From positions 81,257-145,256 of the forward strand of contig CALXBH010000079.1 in assembly GCA_944386475.1 (NCBI GenBank): a stretch of 64,000 nt of DNA. Reading direction: 5' to 3'. The notes under the pieces were generated by a model. The model saw nothing but the letters and a program-made list of their open reading frames with translations. It made no database searches and was not told the origin of the DNA. Position numbers and translations under genes: made by a program. Source of the DNA: an uncultured Clostridia bacterium (GTDB lineage Bacteria; Bacillota; Clostridia; Oscillospirales; Ruminococcaceae). Positions 52,314 through 61,066 of the stretch are shown piece after piece (position 1 is the first letter of the stretch; each line of letters opens with the position of its first letter).

Positions 52314-53333
52314 ATGAACGAATCGAAATTTGTACCAGGGACAAAGGGAAATGAATGTCAGCCTATTGGTGAAAAAGACATGCCGAAGCAAGAAAAACTG
52401 ATCACCATTCAAATCAGTAAATATTTGACCCATACTCTAGCGGAAAAGATTGCCGCAGCACATTGGCATTCCTGCGCGCCGGAATGGGTCGACCGAATTC
52501 GTTTGGCAGCCTATGATGACAGCTATTTTTATGATTGTTTTGAGGTGGTTGCGCTTAATCAAAACGATGCTGTGATCGGTAGCTTGCATTGTGTTCAAAA
52601 TGAAAGCGATCAGAATTTATGGTACTACGGAGATTTATTTGTTATTCCGGAATACCGGCGCATGGGAATCGCGGCTCGGATGATTAAGGCAGCGATCGAT
52701 CATTTAAAGGACCTCGGCGCAAAGACACTCCGTGTATATGTTGAACCAGATAATTTACCGAGCATAGCGCTTCACAAAAGCATCGGTTTTGGGGAAAAAC
52801 CTTGTCAAGGCTTTAATAATCTCATTCTTGACGGCGAGCTTATGTTTGAGCTGGATTTACCGTGCCCCTATTCTGTCATCCCGGCGAAAACAGATAAGGC
52901 CATGTTTGTTACGAGGTTTTACTCTGAAAACATAGAAAGCTTGCACGGGAAACCAATATCACTGGACGAATGGAAAGATGTATTATCCTCGAATGACGAA
53001 GATGAGCAGAATTTCCTTATATGCCGCGGCTGTATGCCGCTTGCATGGCTGCGTATTAACGGGCTGCTTCATAAAGATATGGCCTGGATCAGTATGCTGG
53101 TGGTAAGCGACAAGCATCATCGTCAAGGTATCGGCAGTTATGCAATTTCAGTTTCCGAGAAATTTGTGAAGGAAAAAGGCTTCCGCAAAACAGGCGCCCG
53201 CACGACCGAAGATAATATTCCGGCTCAAAACCTATATAGAAAATGTGGGTATGCTGTTGCGGAATACGGTGAATGCACAACCGGGGACGGAGTTAAACGT
53301 ATGGGATATACTTTTGTGAAAGAGATGAATTAA
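52314..53333 (+). CDS. Tandem GNAT-domain N-acetyltransferase
   Basis: A 339-residue protein with two acetyltransferase domains. Domain 1 (about 45-180) has the acetyl-CoA loop YRRMGIAARM and the V-x-x-x-N-LPSIALHKSIGF motif; domain 2 (about 190-338) has HHRQGIGSYA and NIPAQNLYRKCGY. Such double GNATs include antibiotic-modifying and small-molecule acetyltransferases; the substrate is unknown. AAGAGGT precedes the start. The gene is more AT-rich than its neighbours, suggesting horizontal gain. The upstream attenuator suggests induction by a translation-blocking compound. Confidence 0.85.
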   Translation: MNESKFVPGTKGNECQPIGEKDMPKQEKLITIQISKYLTHTLAEKIAAAHWHSCAPEWVDRIRLAAYDDSYFYDCFEVVALNQNDAVIGSLHCVQNESDQNLWYYGDLFVIPEYRRMGIAARMIKAAIDHLKDLGAKTLRVYVEPDNLPSIALHKSIGFGEKPCQGFNNLILDGELMFELDLPCPYSVIPAKTDKAMFVTRFYSENIESLHGKPISLDEWKDVLSSNDEDEQNFLICRGCMPLAWLRINGLLHKDMAWISMLVVSDKHHRQGIGSYAISVSEKFVKEKGFRKTGARTTEDNIPAQNLYRKCGYAVAEYGECTTGDGVKRMGYTFVKEMN

Positions 53334-53343
53334 CCGAAAACGC

Positions 53344-53388
53344 AGGGCCTCCGGCGGTTAAACTGCCGGAGGCCCTGGATTTTTTTAC
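53344..53388. terminator. Terminator after the GNAT gene
   Basis: Stem AGGGCCTCCGGC / GCCGGAGGCCCT followed by GGATTTTTTT; it lies between convergent GNAT and rbr genes and may serve both. Confidence 0.85.
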
Positions 53389-53421
53389 ATGATGGGAGCA
53401 AAAAGCGATTCGTACTTTACA

Positions 53422-53961
53422 TTAATAATTCTTCGCCTGGATCTGGAAATACGCCTTGGGATGAGCGCACACCGGGCATACCTCTGGGGCTTCCAAGCCC
53501 ACATGGATATGGCCGCAGTTGGAACACTGCCAGATAACGATATCGCCTTTTTTAAACACTGTTCCCTGCTCCACATTGGCGAGCAGAGCAAGATAGCGCT
53601 CCTCATGCTCCTTTTCGATCTTTCCTACCTCTTCAAACAGATAGGCGATGTGGTCAAAACCCTCTTCCTTGGCCTCTTTGGCGAAGGTGGCATACATATC
53701 CGTCCACTCGTAGTTTTCTCCGGCGGCGGCGTCCTTTAAATTGGCGGCAGTGTCGCCGATGCCATCGTGCAAAAGCTTAAACCAGATTTCCGCATGCTCC
53801 TTTTCATTGGCAGCAGTTTCGGCAAACAGGTTGGCAATCTGAACATAGCCTTCCTTTTTCGCCTTGGAGGCATAGAAGGTGTATTTGTTCCGCGCCTGGG
53901 ATTCGCCGGCAAACGCCGCCATCAAGTTCGCTTCTGTTTTGGTCCCTTTTAAGTCTTTCAT
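53422..53961 (-). CDS. Rubrerythrin
   Basis: A 179-residue non-heme di-iron peroxidase that removes hydrogen peroxide in anaerobes. The ferritin-like domain has Glu ligands in [43 protein letters not shown] and [15 protein letters not shown]-terminal rubredoxin-like iron site follows: [10 protein letters not shown] and CPVCAHP. It lies three bases after perR and shares its promoter. Confidence 0.96.
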   Translation of the reverse strand: MKDLKGTKTEANLMAAFAGESQARNKYTFYASKAKKEGYVQIANLFAETAANEKEHAEIWFKLLHDGIGDTAANLKDAAAGENYEWTDMYATFAKEAKEEGFDHIAYLFEEVGKIEKEHEERYLALLANVEQGTVFKKGDIVIWQCSNCGHIHVGLEAPEVCPVCAHPKAYFQIQAKNY

Positions 53962-53964
53962 GTT

Positions 53965-54363
53965 TTAAATCCCTCTTTCTTTTTGAATATTGATTTGACA
54001 GTCTTTGCAAAGGCCCTCCATCACCAGGGAATGAGAGGCCACCTGAAAGCCTGTTTGATCCGTTACTGACTGCTCCAGTCCGGAAAGGATATCCAGGGAA
54101 ATATCAAAAATACGTCCGCACCGGGTACAGACCATATGATCGTGCCCATCCACCCGGGCGTCAAAACGGTCCGCACCATCAGGAAGGCTAATCCGCCTTA
54201 GAATCCCCATTTCGGATAATAGCCGCAGATTGCGGTACACCGTCCCCAAGCTGATGTTCGGGAGCTCATCTCGAAGCGCCCTGTAAACCATATCGGCGGT
54301 AGGATGTCCTTTCAGCCGGATGACTGTATTTAAAATAAGCTCTCTTTGTCTGGAATATTTCAT
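53965..54363 (-). CDS. perR: Fur family regulator, PerR-like
   Basis: A 132-residue repressor with an N-terminal winged helix (SRQRELILNTVIRLKGHPTADMVYRAL ... GTVYRNLRLLSEMGI) and a metal-binding domain with two structural zinc pairs, CTRCG and CKDC, plus HDHMV. Co-transcription with rubrerythrin points to peroxide sensing (PerR) rather than iron. The start at 54363 has only a weak ribosome site. A palindrome between its promoter and start is a likely autoregulatory site. Confidence 0.9.
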   Translation of the reverse strand: MKYSRQRELILNTVIRLKGHPTADMVYRALRDELPNISLGTVYRNLRLLSEMGILRRISLPDGADRFDARVDGHDHMVCTRCGRIFDISLDILSGLEQSVTDQTGFQVASHSLVMEGLCKDCQINIQKERGI

Positions 54364-54376
54364 AGCAACCACTTTT

Positions 54377-54431
54377 TAATAATAGGAATTATTACTGTTT
54401 TTAGTATAGCAAAAACCTTCTATTCTGTCAA
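54377..54431 (-). promoter_or_regulatory. perR-rbr promoter with Fur/PerR-like operator
   Basis: Minus strand TTGACA (54431-54426), 17 bases ending TGC, TATACT (54408-54403). Immediately downstream, TAATAAT-AGGA-ATTATTA (54377-54394) overlaps the expected transcription start, where binding would block the polymerase. The AT-rich 7-4-7 palindrome resembles the PerR box type. Confidence 0.75.
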
Positions 54432-54555
54432 GAGGAAAAAGGAGGCGCACAAGATAAATTTCCTGTTGCCTCCTGAAGCCGTTCCCGGAATACTCAGGCG
54501 CCCGCTCGTTTGCAGTTTAAAAACTTAAATTTTCCTTATATTTGGGGTTAAATGA

Positions 54556-54585
54556 TTGCTTTCCCCTGTACCCCTGTGCTATAAT
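54556..54585 (+). promoter_or_regulatory. Promoter of the ABC exporter genes
   Basis: TTGCTT (54556-54561), 18 bases ending TGC, TATAAT (54580-54585), 61 bases before the start. Confidence 0.7.
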
Positions 54586-54646
54586 CGTCCCGGATCAGTA
54601 GAAAGTCCCTAAAAAAGGGAAATAAAGAAAGGGCAGGTACAACGCT

Positions 54647-55363
54647 ATGTTTCAAGTCAGCCATGTCAGCAAGCAATACGGAAAAACGCTTGCCAACAAC
54701 GATATCACCTTTTCGGTGGACGATGGGCAGATTGCGGTTTTGTTAGGGCCAAACGGCGCGGGCAAATCCACCATCATCAAATGTATCGCCGGGCTTTTGC
54801 GGTTTCAGGGAGAAATCACCGTCTGCGGCATGGACAACAAGTCCATCGACGCCAAGCGGATTCTGGGCTATATCCCCGAAATGCCGGCGGTTTACGATCT
54901 GCTCACAGTGGGCGAGCATCTGGAATTTATTGCCCGGGCCTATGAGCTGGAAAACTGGCAGCAGCGGGCGGATGAACTGCTCGCCCGGTTTGAGCTGACG
55001 GATAAAAAGGACAAGCTGGGCAAGGAGCTTTCCAAAGGTATGCAGCAAAAGCTCAGCATCTGCTGCGCTATTTTGCACAATCCCAAAGTCGTCATCTTTG
55101 ACGAGCCCATGGTGGGACTGGATCCCCACGCCATCAAGGAGCTGAAAAAACTGTTTTTAGAGCTGCGGGAAGAGGGCGCCTCGATTCTTATCAGCACCCA
55201 TATGCTGGACAGCGTAGAGGACTACTGGGACATCGCCCACATTATGGTAAGCGGTATGTTCGCAGCCACCAAACTCAACAACGCCCAGGATACCCACGAG
55301 GAAAGTCTGGAGGAACTGTTCTTCTCCATCACGGAGGGACAGGCCCCGTCACAGGCCGAATAA
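54647..55363 (+). CDS. ABC transporter ATP-binding protein
   Basis: A 238-residue nucleotide-binding subunit with Walker A LLGPNGAGKSTIIKC (about 33-47), signature LSKGMQQKLS (about 125-134), Walker B VVIFDEPMVGLDP (about 145-157) and the switch His in ISTHMLD. It works with the permease encoded 47 bases downstream. The pattern is that of the ABC-2/CcmA-type exporters, substrate unknown. Confidence 0.93.
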   Translation: MFQVSHVSKQYGKTLANNDITFSVDDGQIAVLLGPNGAGKSTIIKCIAGLLRFQGEITVCGMDNKSIDAKRILGYIPEMPAVYDLLTVGEHLEFIARAYELENWQQRADELLARFELTDKKDKLGKELSKGMQQKLSICCAILHNPKVVIFDEPMVGLDPHAIKELKKLFLELREEGASILISTHMLDSVEDYWDIAHIMVSGMFAATKLNNAQDTHEESLEELFFSITEGQAPSQAE

Positions 55364-55410
55364 TCCGGCGTATAAAGACGCTTTATTTCTAAGAAGGGAT
55401 CAAAACGATT

Positions 55411-56985
55411 ATGAAAGGAATTCGCTACCTGTTTTTGACGACGGTCAAAAACACCATCAAGGATTTAAAAAATAATCCCGGAAAGCTTGTGCTGGTTGTT
55501 CTCTTCGTTGTGCTCATCGGAATAACCATTGCCAGTTCCTTTGCTCCTGCCGGCATGGAGGGGCAGGAATACCGCAAGGTGGAAGAGGTGTACGCCCTGG
55601 TATTTGTTTTATATGCGTTTACCTTTGTCACCATGAGCTACAAGGGACTGAGCTCCGGGGCGAGCTTTTACTCTATGGCGGACGTAAACCTGTTGTTTCA
55701 ACTCCCCGTTTCCTCCAAAAGGATCTTATTTTACGGGCTTATTAAACAGATGGGCGTCTCGCTGCTCATGGGCGGCATCATCTTTTTCCAGTATGGCTGG
55801 CTGAGCCAAACCTACCCTATCTCCATTCTGGATATGATCGTTATCCTGATCGGTTATGGCGTAGTTATGTTCTGCGCCCAGGTGACGGCCATGGCTATCT
55901 ACTCATTTTCCAGCGGTGACGATAACCGCCGCCGGGTGATTAAAGGAATCATTATTGTCGTCTGCTTGGCCATGGCCGCTTATGTGGCTTACCCCTTTCT
56001 TTTCGATCAAAGCGACATCATCAACCGAGCGGTTCAAAGAATCAACAGTATTTATCTGAACCTTGTGCCGGTGATCGGCTGGAGTAAGCAGGCAGCAGTA
56101 GGCGTTTTGACCGGCAGCTATCTTTACCTGCTGGCCGGTTTAGGCGCCGTGGCAGCCTATGTGGTGCTGTTTTTGGCGCTGATTACCAAAAGCCATTCCA
56201 ATTTTTACGAGGACGTTTTGCAGGCCACCGAGGTGAGTTTTTCCGCCATCACAGCAAAAAAGGAAGGAAAAGTCAACGATGTGATGCCCAAAAACATCAA
56301 GGTTGGAAAAACCGGCATTGGAAAGGGCCGCGGCGCAGCTACCTTCTTTTACAAGCATATGATCGAAAACCGGCGTTCCCGCATCTTTTTGCTGGACGGC
56401 ATCTCGCTGATCTTTTTGGCGGTCGTGCTTGTTTTCTCCTTTACCATGGAAGAAGCAGATCTGCTGGTTGTCTTTATCATGGCCACCTACATGCAGGTGT
56501 TTTCCACCGCTATGGGGCGCTGGGGACGGGAATTCACCCTCCCCTATGTGTATATGATCCCCCAAAGCCCCTTTAAAAAGCTTGTCTGCATCTGTCTGGA
56601 AACTGTGTTAAAAGCCGTTTTTGAGGCGGTGCTCATGTTCGTGCTGGTGGGCATTATCATGCAGGCCTCTCCCTTAGAGGTAGCTGCCTGTATTCTGGCC
56701 CGCATTGGGTTTGCCCTGTTGTTTATCGCCGGGGATATTCTGGTGGAACGGATCATTGGCGGAAGCTTAAACAAGGTCTTTTTAATGTTCATCTATTTTC
56801 TTGTTGTGATTCTTTTGTGTGTTCCCGGCCTTGTCATCGGCGGTATTTTATCCTCCTTTATCCCGTTGGTCCCCGCCCTGGTGACCACCTTAGTGATGAG
56901 CTTTGTGTGCAACCTAGCCATTTCTGCGCTGATCGCCTTCCTGTGCCGGAACATGTTAAACTACGCAGAAATCAACAACCGGTAA
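55411..56985 (+). CDS. ABC exporter permease (putative ABC_export family)
   Basis: A 524-residue polytopic membrane protein with about 12 hydrophobic segments, a conserved start FLTTVKNTIKDLKNNPGKLVLVVLFV, and two long cytoplasmic loops (about 285-310). It matches the large two-half permeases that pair with a single ATPase in Clostridia. Motif SMADVNLLFQLPVS and YMIPQSPFKKLVCICLE appear in each half in equivalent place, suggesting internal duplication. Transport substrate is unknown; some relatives export bacteriocins or lipids. Confidence 0.85.
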   Translation: MKGIRYLFLTTVKNTIKDLKNNPGKLVLVVLFVVLIGITIASSFAPAGMEGQEYRKVEEVYALVFVLYAFTFVTMSYKGLSSGASFYSMADVNLLFQLPVSSKRILFYGLIKQMGVSLLMGGIIFFQYGWLSQTYPISILDMIVILIGYGVVMFCAQVTAMAIYSFSSGDDNRRRVIKGIIIVVCLAMAAYVAYPFLFDQSDIINRAVQRINSIYLNLVPVIGWSKQAAVGVLTGSYLYLLAGLGAVAAYVVLFLALITKSHSNFYEDVLQATEVSFSAITAKKEGKVNDVMPKNIKVGKTGIGKGRGAATFFYKHMIENRRSRIFLLDGISLIFLAVVLVFSFTMEEADLLVVFIMATYMQVFSTAMGRWGREFTLPYVYMIPQSPFKKLVCICLETVLKAVFEAVLMFVLVGIIMQASPLEVAACILARIGFALLFIAGDILVERIIGGSLNKVFLMFIYFLVVILLCVPGLVIGGILSSFIPLVPALVTTLVMSFVCNLAISALIAFLCRNMLNYAEINNR

Positions 56986-57055
56986 CACCTTTTTCTGCGG
57001 ACAAAAATCCATCGTCAGGGATCTGCTGCAAAGTGGAAATATTCCGGTCATAGTT

Positions 57056-57099
57056 AAAAAGGCCTCTTGCCAATGTTCTATTGGCAAGAGGCCTTTTCC
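57056..57099 (+). terminator. Terminator of the ABC exporter operon
   Basis: Stem AAAAGGCCTCTTGCCAAT and perfect complement, loop GTTCT, then TTTT. Confidence 0.9.
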
Positions 57100-57115
57100 C
57101 ATTATTACTAAGACG

Positions 57116-57157
57116 ACAAAAAGCGGGCTCCGAAGGGAAGCCTTCAGAGCCCGCTTT
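57116..57157 (-). terminator. Terminator of the rplU-prp-rpmA operon
   Basis: Stem AAAGCGGGCTC-CGAAGG and near-perfect complement with loop GAAG; on the minus strand it ends TTTTTGTC. Confidence 0.85.
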
Positions 57158-57174
57158 GTTTTGCGCTTGTTTTC

Positions 57175-57453
57175 TTACTGAGCGTAAACGCTGACCTTTT
57201 TGCGGTCACGGCCCAAACGCTCGAATTTTACCTTGCCGTCCACCAAAGCGTACAGGGTATCGTCCGAACCACGGCCTACGTTCTCGCCGGGATGAATGTG
57301 GGTGCCGCGCTGTTTAACGAGGATGTTCCCCGCCAGAACAAACTGGCCGTCCGCACGTTTCACACCAAGGCGTTTGGACTCGGAATCACGTCCGTTTTTC
57401 GTGGAGCCAACACCTTTTTTGTGAGCGAAAAACTGCATATTCAATCTTAACAT
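57175..57453 (-). CDS. rpmA: 50S ribosomal protein L27 with cleavable N-terminus
   Basis: A 92-residue L27, a ribosomal protein whose N-terminus reaches the peptidyl-transferase centre. It begins [23 protein letters not shown]: the extra nine residues before AHKKG are the Firmicutes-type extension that Prp removes during assembly (usual pattern LNLQFFA). The Prp gene is directly upstream. Confidence 0.97.
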   Translation of the reverse strand: MLRLNMQFFAHKKGVGSTKNGRDSESKRLGVKRADGQFVLAGNILVKQRGTHIHPGENVGRGSDDTLYALVDGKVKFERLGRDRKKVSVYAQ

Positions 57454-57456
57454 AAC

Positions 57457-57780
57457 TTACACCTCCGCGTCTATGATTTTAATCGTTCCTTGGTAATCCT
57501 GCGACAGCACTGTCAGATGCAGATAAAGCGCTTTTAAAAACGCCTGTGCATCCTCCCGCCGGCAGTCTTGTGGCAGGGCGAGTTTCACCCCGCCGTCGGG
57601 ATCAGCCGATACCTGCGCTTTGATGCCCAGGCACTGGGTAATCCCATTTGCGGTAAGCTGAACAGCCGAAGTGACGCTGGCACAGACAATGTCGCTGCCA
57701 TAATCGGCATAACCGGCGTGCCCGCTGACACAAAAGCCGGTAAGCCTCCCCTTCGACCGCTGAAACCGAGCCGTAATCAT
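57457..57780 (-). CDS. prp: Ribosomal-processing cysteine protease Prp
   Basis: A 107-residue protease that cuts the N-terminal extension off L27. The catalytic His is in SGHAGYADYGSDIVCASVT and the catalytic Cys in the same block (IVCAS), with the spacing of the family. Gene order rplU-prp-rpmA is the standard one in Firmicutes. Confidence 0.95.
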   Translation of the reverse strand: MITARFQRSKGRLTGFCVSGHAGYADYGSDIVCASVTSAVQLTANGITQCLGIKAQVSADPDGGVKLALPQDCRREDAQAFLKALYLHLTVLSQDYQGTIKIIDAEV

Positions 57781-57783
57781 CCC

Positions 57784-58095
57784 TTATGCGTTGATGGACT
57801 CGATTCTTACCTGGGTGTAAGGTTGTCTGTGTCCCATTTTCCGTTTGGAATCCTTTTTGGGTTTGTAGGTGAAAACGGTGATTTTTTTGCCTTTCCCGTT
57901 TTTCAGCGTTTTCGCCACAACAGAAGCGCCCTCCACAAAAGGAGTCCCGGCAACCAATCCATCGTCTTTGCCAACAGCGACAACTTTGTCAAAGGTCACT
58001 TCGGAATCCGCTTCCACATTGAGCTTTTCAACAAAGATGACGTCGCCTTCGCTGACGCGGTACTGTTTGCCGCCGGTTTCGATCACTGCATACAT
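57784..58095 (-). CDS. rplU: 50S ribosomal protein L21
   Basis: A 103-residue L21: [25 protein letters not shown] at the start and [29 protein letters not shown] at the end are diagnostic. First gene of the rplU-prp-rpmA operon. Confidence 0.98.
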   Translation of the reverse strand: MYAVIETGGKQYRVSEGDVIFVEKLNVEADSEVTFDKVVAVGKDDGLVAGTPFVEGASVVAKTLKNGKGKKITVFTYKPKKDSKRKMGHRQPYTQVRIESINA

Positions 58096-58211
58096 TGTAA
58101 GGCACCTGCCTTTTCCATAATCTCGCTATGCCCAAGGCCCGGGATTTTCACCCGATTACTGCCCGGCATACGCGGCTTATATAGTTTACCATACCCTTCA
58201 AAGCTTGTCAA
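58096..58211 (-). promoter_or_regulatory. rplU promoter and probable L21 leader
   Basis: Minus strand TTGACA (58211-58206), 17 bases ending TGG, TAAACT (58188-58183). The leader of about 80 bases folds into hairpins around GCCGGGCAGTAATCGGG and CCCGGGCCTTGG, positioned like the autoregulatory L21 leader of other Firmicutes. Leader class is inferred from position, not matched base by base. Confidence 0.55.
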
Positions 58212-58246
58212 CCATTTTTCGGCAAAACCTAAGGGTTCTCCCCTCC

Positions 58247-58729
58247 TTATGCTTCGGGGGAAAGGGAAAACTCCTTGCACAGAGCCTCGTAGGCCGCCGG
58301 GTAGTCGGATTCCTCCACCAAAACGGAGATATCCGTCTCCGAGGTGGTGATTAAAAGAATCCCCACGCCGATTTTATCGAATACATCGAACACCCTGGCC
58401 GCCACGCCGGGATGCTCCGGCATGTCCTCCCCAAACAGGGCGATCTTGACGTTCCCGTTGTTGACAAGCGTCTTGACCCCGGGATGCTTATCCTTTACCA
58501 GGTTAGCAAGGGCCACCACGTCGGTTACATGCTCGTCGCTTACGGTAAAGGAGACGGTAATATACTCCCCTGTGACCGCCGTCTGGGAGATCATGTCTAC
58601 ATTAATCCCCTGATCGCTGACCCGTTTAAACACCCGGGACAAAAAATTTGCCTTTGCCGGTGCGTGCCCCAATGTGAGCAGGGCCACATCCTCTGTCACC
58701 GTGATTTTGCTGATGTCGTGCTGTGCCAT
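58247..58729 (-). CDS. Free-standing tandem ACT domain protein (aspartokinase-regulatory type)
   Basis: A 160-residue protein consisting only of two ACT domains like those at the C-terminus of aspartate kinase (DVALLTLGHAPAKANFLSRVFKRVSDQGINVDMISQT and VKIALFGEDMPEHPGVAARVFDVFDKIGVGILLITTSETDISVLV). No kinase domain is attached, so it may bind an amino acid (probably lysine or threonine) and regulate a partner. It lies at the end of the lysine-biosynthesis run. AAAGGAGGT fixes the start at 58729. Confidence 0.85.
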   Translation of the reverse strand: MAQHDISKITVTEDVALLTLGHAPAKANFLSRVFKRVSDQGINVDMISQTAVTGEYITVSFTVSDEHVTDVVALANLVKDKHPGVKTLVNNGNVKIALFGEDMPEHPGVAARVFDVFDKIGVGILLITTSETDISVLVEESDYPAAYEALCKEFSLSPEA

Positions 58730-58865
58730 CTTAAAAAGACCTCCTTTACTGCTGTGGCTGCCGTCTATTTTTATGAACGGCCAGACTGTCAAAAAGCATG
58801 GTTAAAAAAACCGTCACGCAGGCGGACAGGCGCCGCCGGAGTGACTCTATGCGAGAAAACCGGTG

Positions 58866-58897
58866 ACAAAAAGCGGTATAGCCGCTTTTTATCCGGT
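58866..58897 (-). terminator. Terminator after the CapA gene
   Basis: Nested stem: AAAAAGCGG / CCGCTTTTT around TATA, inside AACCGG / CCGGTT. It separates capA from the ACT gene, so the latter may have its own promoter or be reached by read-through. Confidence 0.65.
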
Positions 58898-58985
58898 TTT
58901 CGATCGAAAAGGGGGAATCGGGGGAAAAACGCAGAACAAGGCCATGCCGCAGTGACCTAAGTTTGTCCCTCGAAAATAGCCGGGA

Positions 58986-60185
58986 TTATTTTATGATCTC
59001 CAAATATTCCTCCCCGATGACTGTGTTAAGGGTCTCCTCCACATAATCATAGGTAAACCGGCTGTCGTTTCTCCGCACCCCGTGCTGGTTTGCCAGCTCT
59101 TCGGTATAGCTGGCCCAGGGGATGATCCGGATATTGCTGTAGCCCGATTCGTACTGGGTGATGGTGGGGATAAGCTTTACATCCGACACCGAGATAGAGT
59201 TATCCTCATAATTTTTGGTCACCGTCAGATCCAAAATACCGCCGATCATGTTGGGGGCTTCCGACTGGGCGGAGATAAAATTCCCCAGGGAATAAATGAC
59301 CGGCGCCTGTGTCCCATCGGGCTTTTGCAGCATCTCGATGGACTGGAGCACATGGGGATGGGTGCCTAAAATAATATCCGCGCCCCAATCCACCATCTTC
59401 TGGGCCAAGTCCTTCTGCCGGTCGGCGATGGTATGGGTGCCTTCCACACCCCAATGAGCGAACACCACCACGCAGTCCGACTGCTCCTTGGCCGCTTCGA
59501 TCTGCTGCTTAATCAGCTCTTCGTCGCTTGTGTAGATCAGACGGATGTCCGTATCGTCCGGCAGAGGGATGCCGTTGGTGTGCTCGGTGATACCGATAAA
59601 GCTGAAGGTGATATCGTTGACCGTCATGGTTTTGACGGTGTTTAAATCCTCGTCGTTCCGGTAGGCTCCCGTCACCAGGGCGCCCTCTTTCCCCGCCCAG
59701 TAGTCCAGCGTGGAAATCACACCTTTGGTTCCCTTATCCAGGATATGGTTGTTGGCGTGGTTAAAGACCCTAAAGCCCAGCTTTAACATCTCGTCCCCCA
59801 GCTCCGGCGGGCTGTTGAAGCAGGGATAATCCGAAGGCTCGTAGATCGGCGCGATTACCGTCTCCTGGTTAATGACCGGCAGGTCCGCCCTGGCGATAAT
59901 GTCCGCGATGTTCTGGTAGGCATAGGAAAAATCATACCCGCCGTCGGTTCCCCTGGCCTTGGCCTGCTTATAAATGGAACTGTGTATCAGGTTGTCCCCG
60001 GCGGCCATCATCCGCACGGTGGTAGGCTCCTTCACCGGCTCCTCCGGAATGGAGGAGACCTCCTGGGCCTGGGACTCCTGAGGCTGTCCCCCTGTCGTCA
60101 CCGAGCCGTTTCCCGTGCATCCCGCCATAACACCCAGCAAAAGCACACAGGCCGTTAAAAGGGACGCAATCCTCATCTTTTTCAT
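58986..60185 (-). CDS. CapA family lipoprotein (poly-gamma-glutamate capsule type)
   Basis: A 399-residue surface lipoprotein: lipobox LLGVMAGC (Cys near residue 22), then a metallophosphatase-like CapA/PGA_cap domain (about 55-330) with MMAAGDNLIHSSIYKQA, NQETVIAP, FNHANNHILDKGTKGV, FAHWGVEGTH and LGTHPHVLQSIE. Members take part in capsule or surface polymer handling; enzymatic activity is not established. It lies between dapB and the ACT gene, an odd place for a surface protein. Confidence 0.87.
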   Translation of the reverse strand: MKKMRIASLLTACVLLLGVMAGCTGNGSVTTGGQPQESQAQEVSSIPEEPVKEPTTVRMMAAGDNLIHSSIYKQAKARGTDGGYDFSYAYQNIADIIARADLPVINQETVIAPIYEPSDYPCFNSPPELGDEMLKLGFRVFNHANNHILDKGTKGVISTLDYWAGKEGALVTGAYRNDEDLNTVKTMTVNDITFSFIGITEHTNGIPLPDDTDIRLIYTSDEELIKQQIEAAKEQSDCVVVFAHWGVEGTHTIADRQKDLAQKMVDWGADIILGTHPHVLQSIEMLQKPDGTQAPVIYSLGNFISAQSEAPNMIGGILDLTVTKNYEDNSISVSDVKLIPTITQYESGYSNIRIIPWASYTEELANQHGVRRNDSRFTYDYVEETLNTVIGEEYLEIIK

Positions 60186-60228
60186 AATACTATCCTTTCT
60201 GTTCCCCAAAAAGCATCCTGCTTAGGGC

Positions 60229-60978
60229 TTACAGCATATCGCTCATCTGATACAGCCCCGGCTCTTGATCTGCTAAAAACAGCGCGGCGTTTACCGAGCC
60301 CACGGCGAAAACCTCTTTGCTGTAGGCCGAGTGGGACAGGGTAATCACCTCGTCCCGGCCGGCAAAAATCACCTCGTGATCCCCCACGATGGTGCCGCCC
60401 CGCACCGAATGGATGCCGATCTCGTTTTTCTCTCTTTTCTTGCGCTGGGAGTGGCGGTCGTATACAAAATGGCAGCTCCCGTCCAGGGTGTCGTTGATGG
60501 CGTCGGCCAACATAATCGCCGTCCCGCTGGGAGCGTCGATCTTCTGGTTATGGTGCTTTTCCACGATCTCAATGTCAAACTGGCCGCCCAAAACCTTGGT
60601 AGCCTTTTTGGCCAGTTCCACCAGCAGGTTAATCCCCAGCGACATATTAAAGGAGAAAAACACCGGGATGGTTTTGGCCGCTTCATGGATCTGTTCGATC
60701 TGCTCCTTCTGATAGCCGGTGGTGGAGATGACCACCGGGGTTTTGTGTGCCTGTGCATAGCGGAGCATATCATCAAGCACGGAAGGATTGGAAAAATCAA
60801 TAATCACATCCACCGGCACATCTACCTCGTCAAACGTCTTAAAGACGGGGAAATCACTGTACGGCTGGGTATAAAGATCCACCCCCGCCACGGTTTTGCA
60901 GTCCTCCCGGTTTTCGATCACCGAGGCGATTACCCTGCCCATCTTGCCGCAGCAGCCGCTGATTAACACCTTGCGCAT
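60229..60978 (-). CDS. dapB: 4-hydroxy-tetrahydrodipicolinate reductase
   Basis: A 249-residue lysine-pathway enzyme. NAD(P) loop GCCGKMGRVIA (about 8-18), and the substrate site VEKHHNQKIDAPSGTAIMLA (about 135-154) with the catalytic His pair and Lys. It reduces the product of DapA. The C-terminus (DQEPGLYQMSDML) is usual. Confidence 0.96.
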   Translation of the reverse strand: MRKVLISGCCGKMGRVIASVIENREDCKTVAGVDLYTQPYSDFPVFKTFDEVDVPVDVIIDFSNPSVLDDMLRYAQAHKTPVVISTTGYQKEQIEQIHEAAKTIPVFFSFNMSLGINLLVELAKKATKVLGGQFDIEIVEKHHNQKIDAPSGTAIMLADAINDTLDGSCHFVYDRHSQRKKREKNEIGIHSVRGGTIVGDHEVIFAGRDEVITLSHSAYSKEVFAVGSVNAALFLADQEPGLYQMSDML

Positions 60979-61066
60979 TCCCTTTTACATCCTTTCTTTT
61001 TATCTTGTTCCCTATAAGACAGCAACAGGCCGCCCCCATCCCGGGGATGGAGACAGCCCGCCGCCG

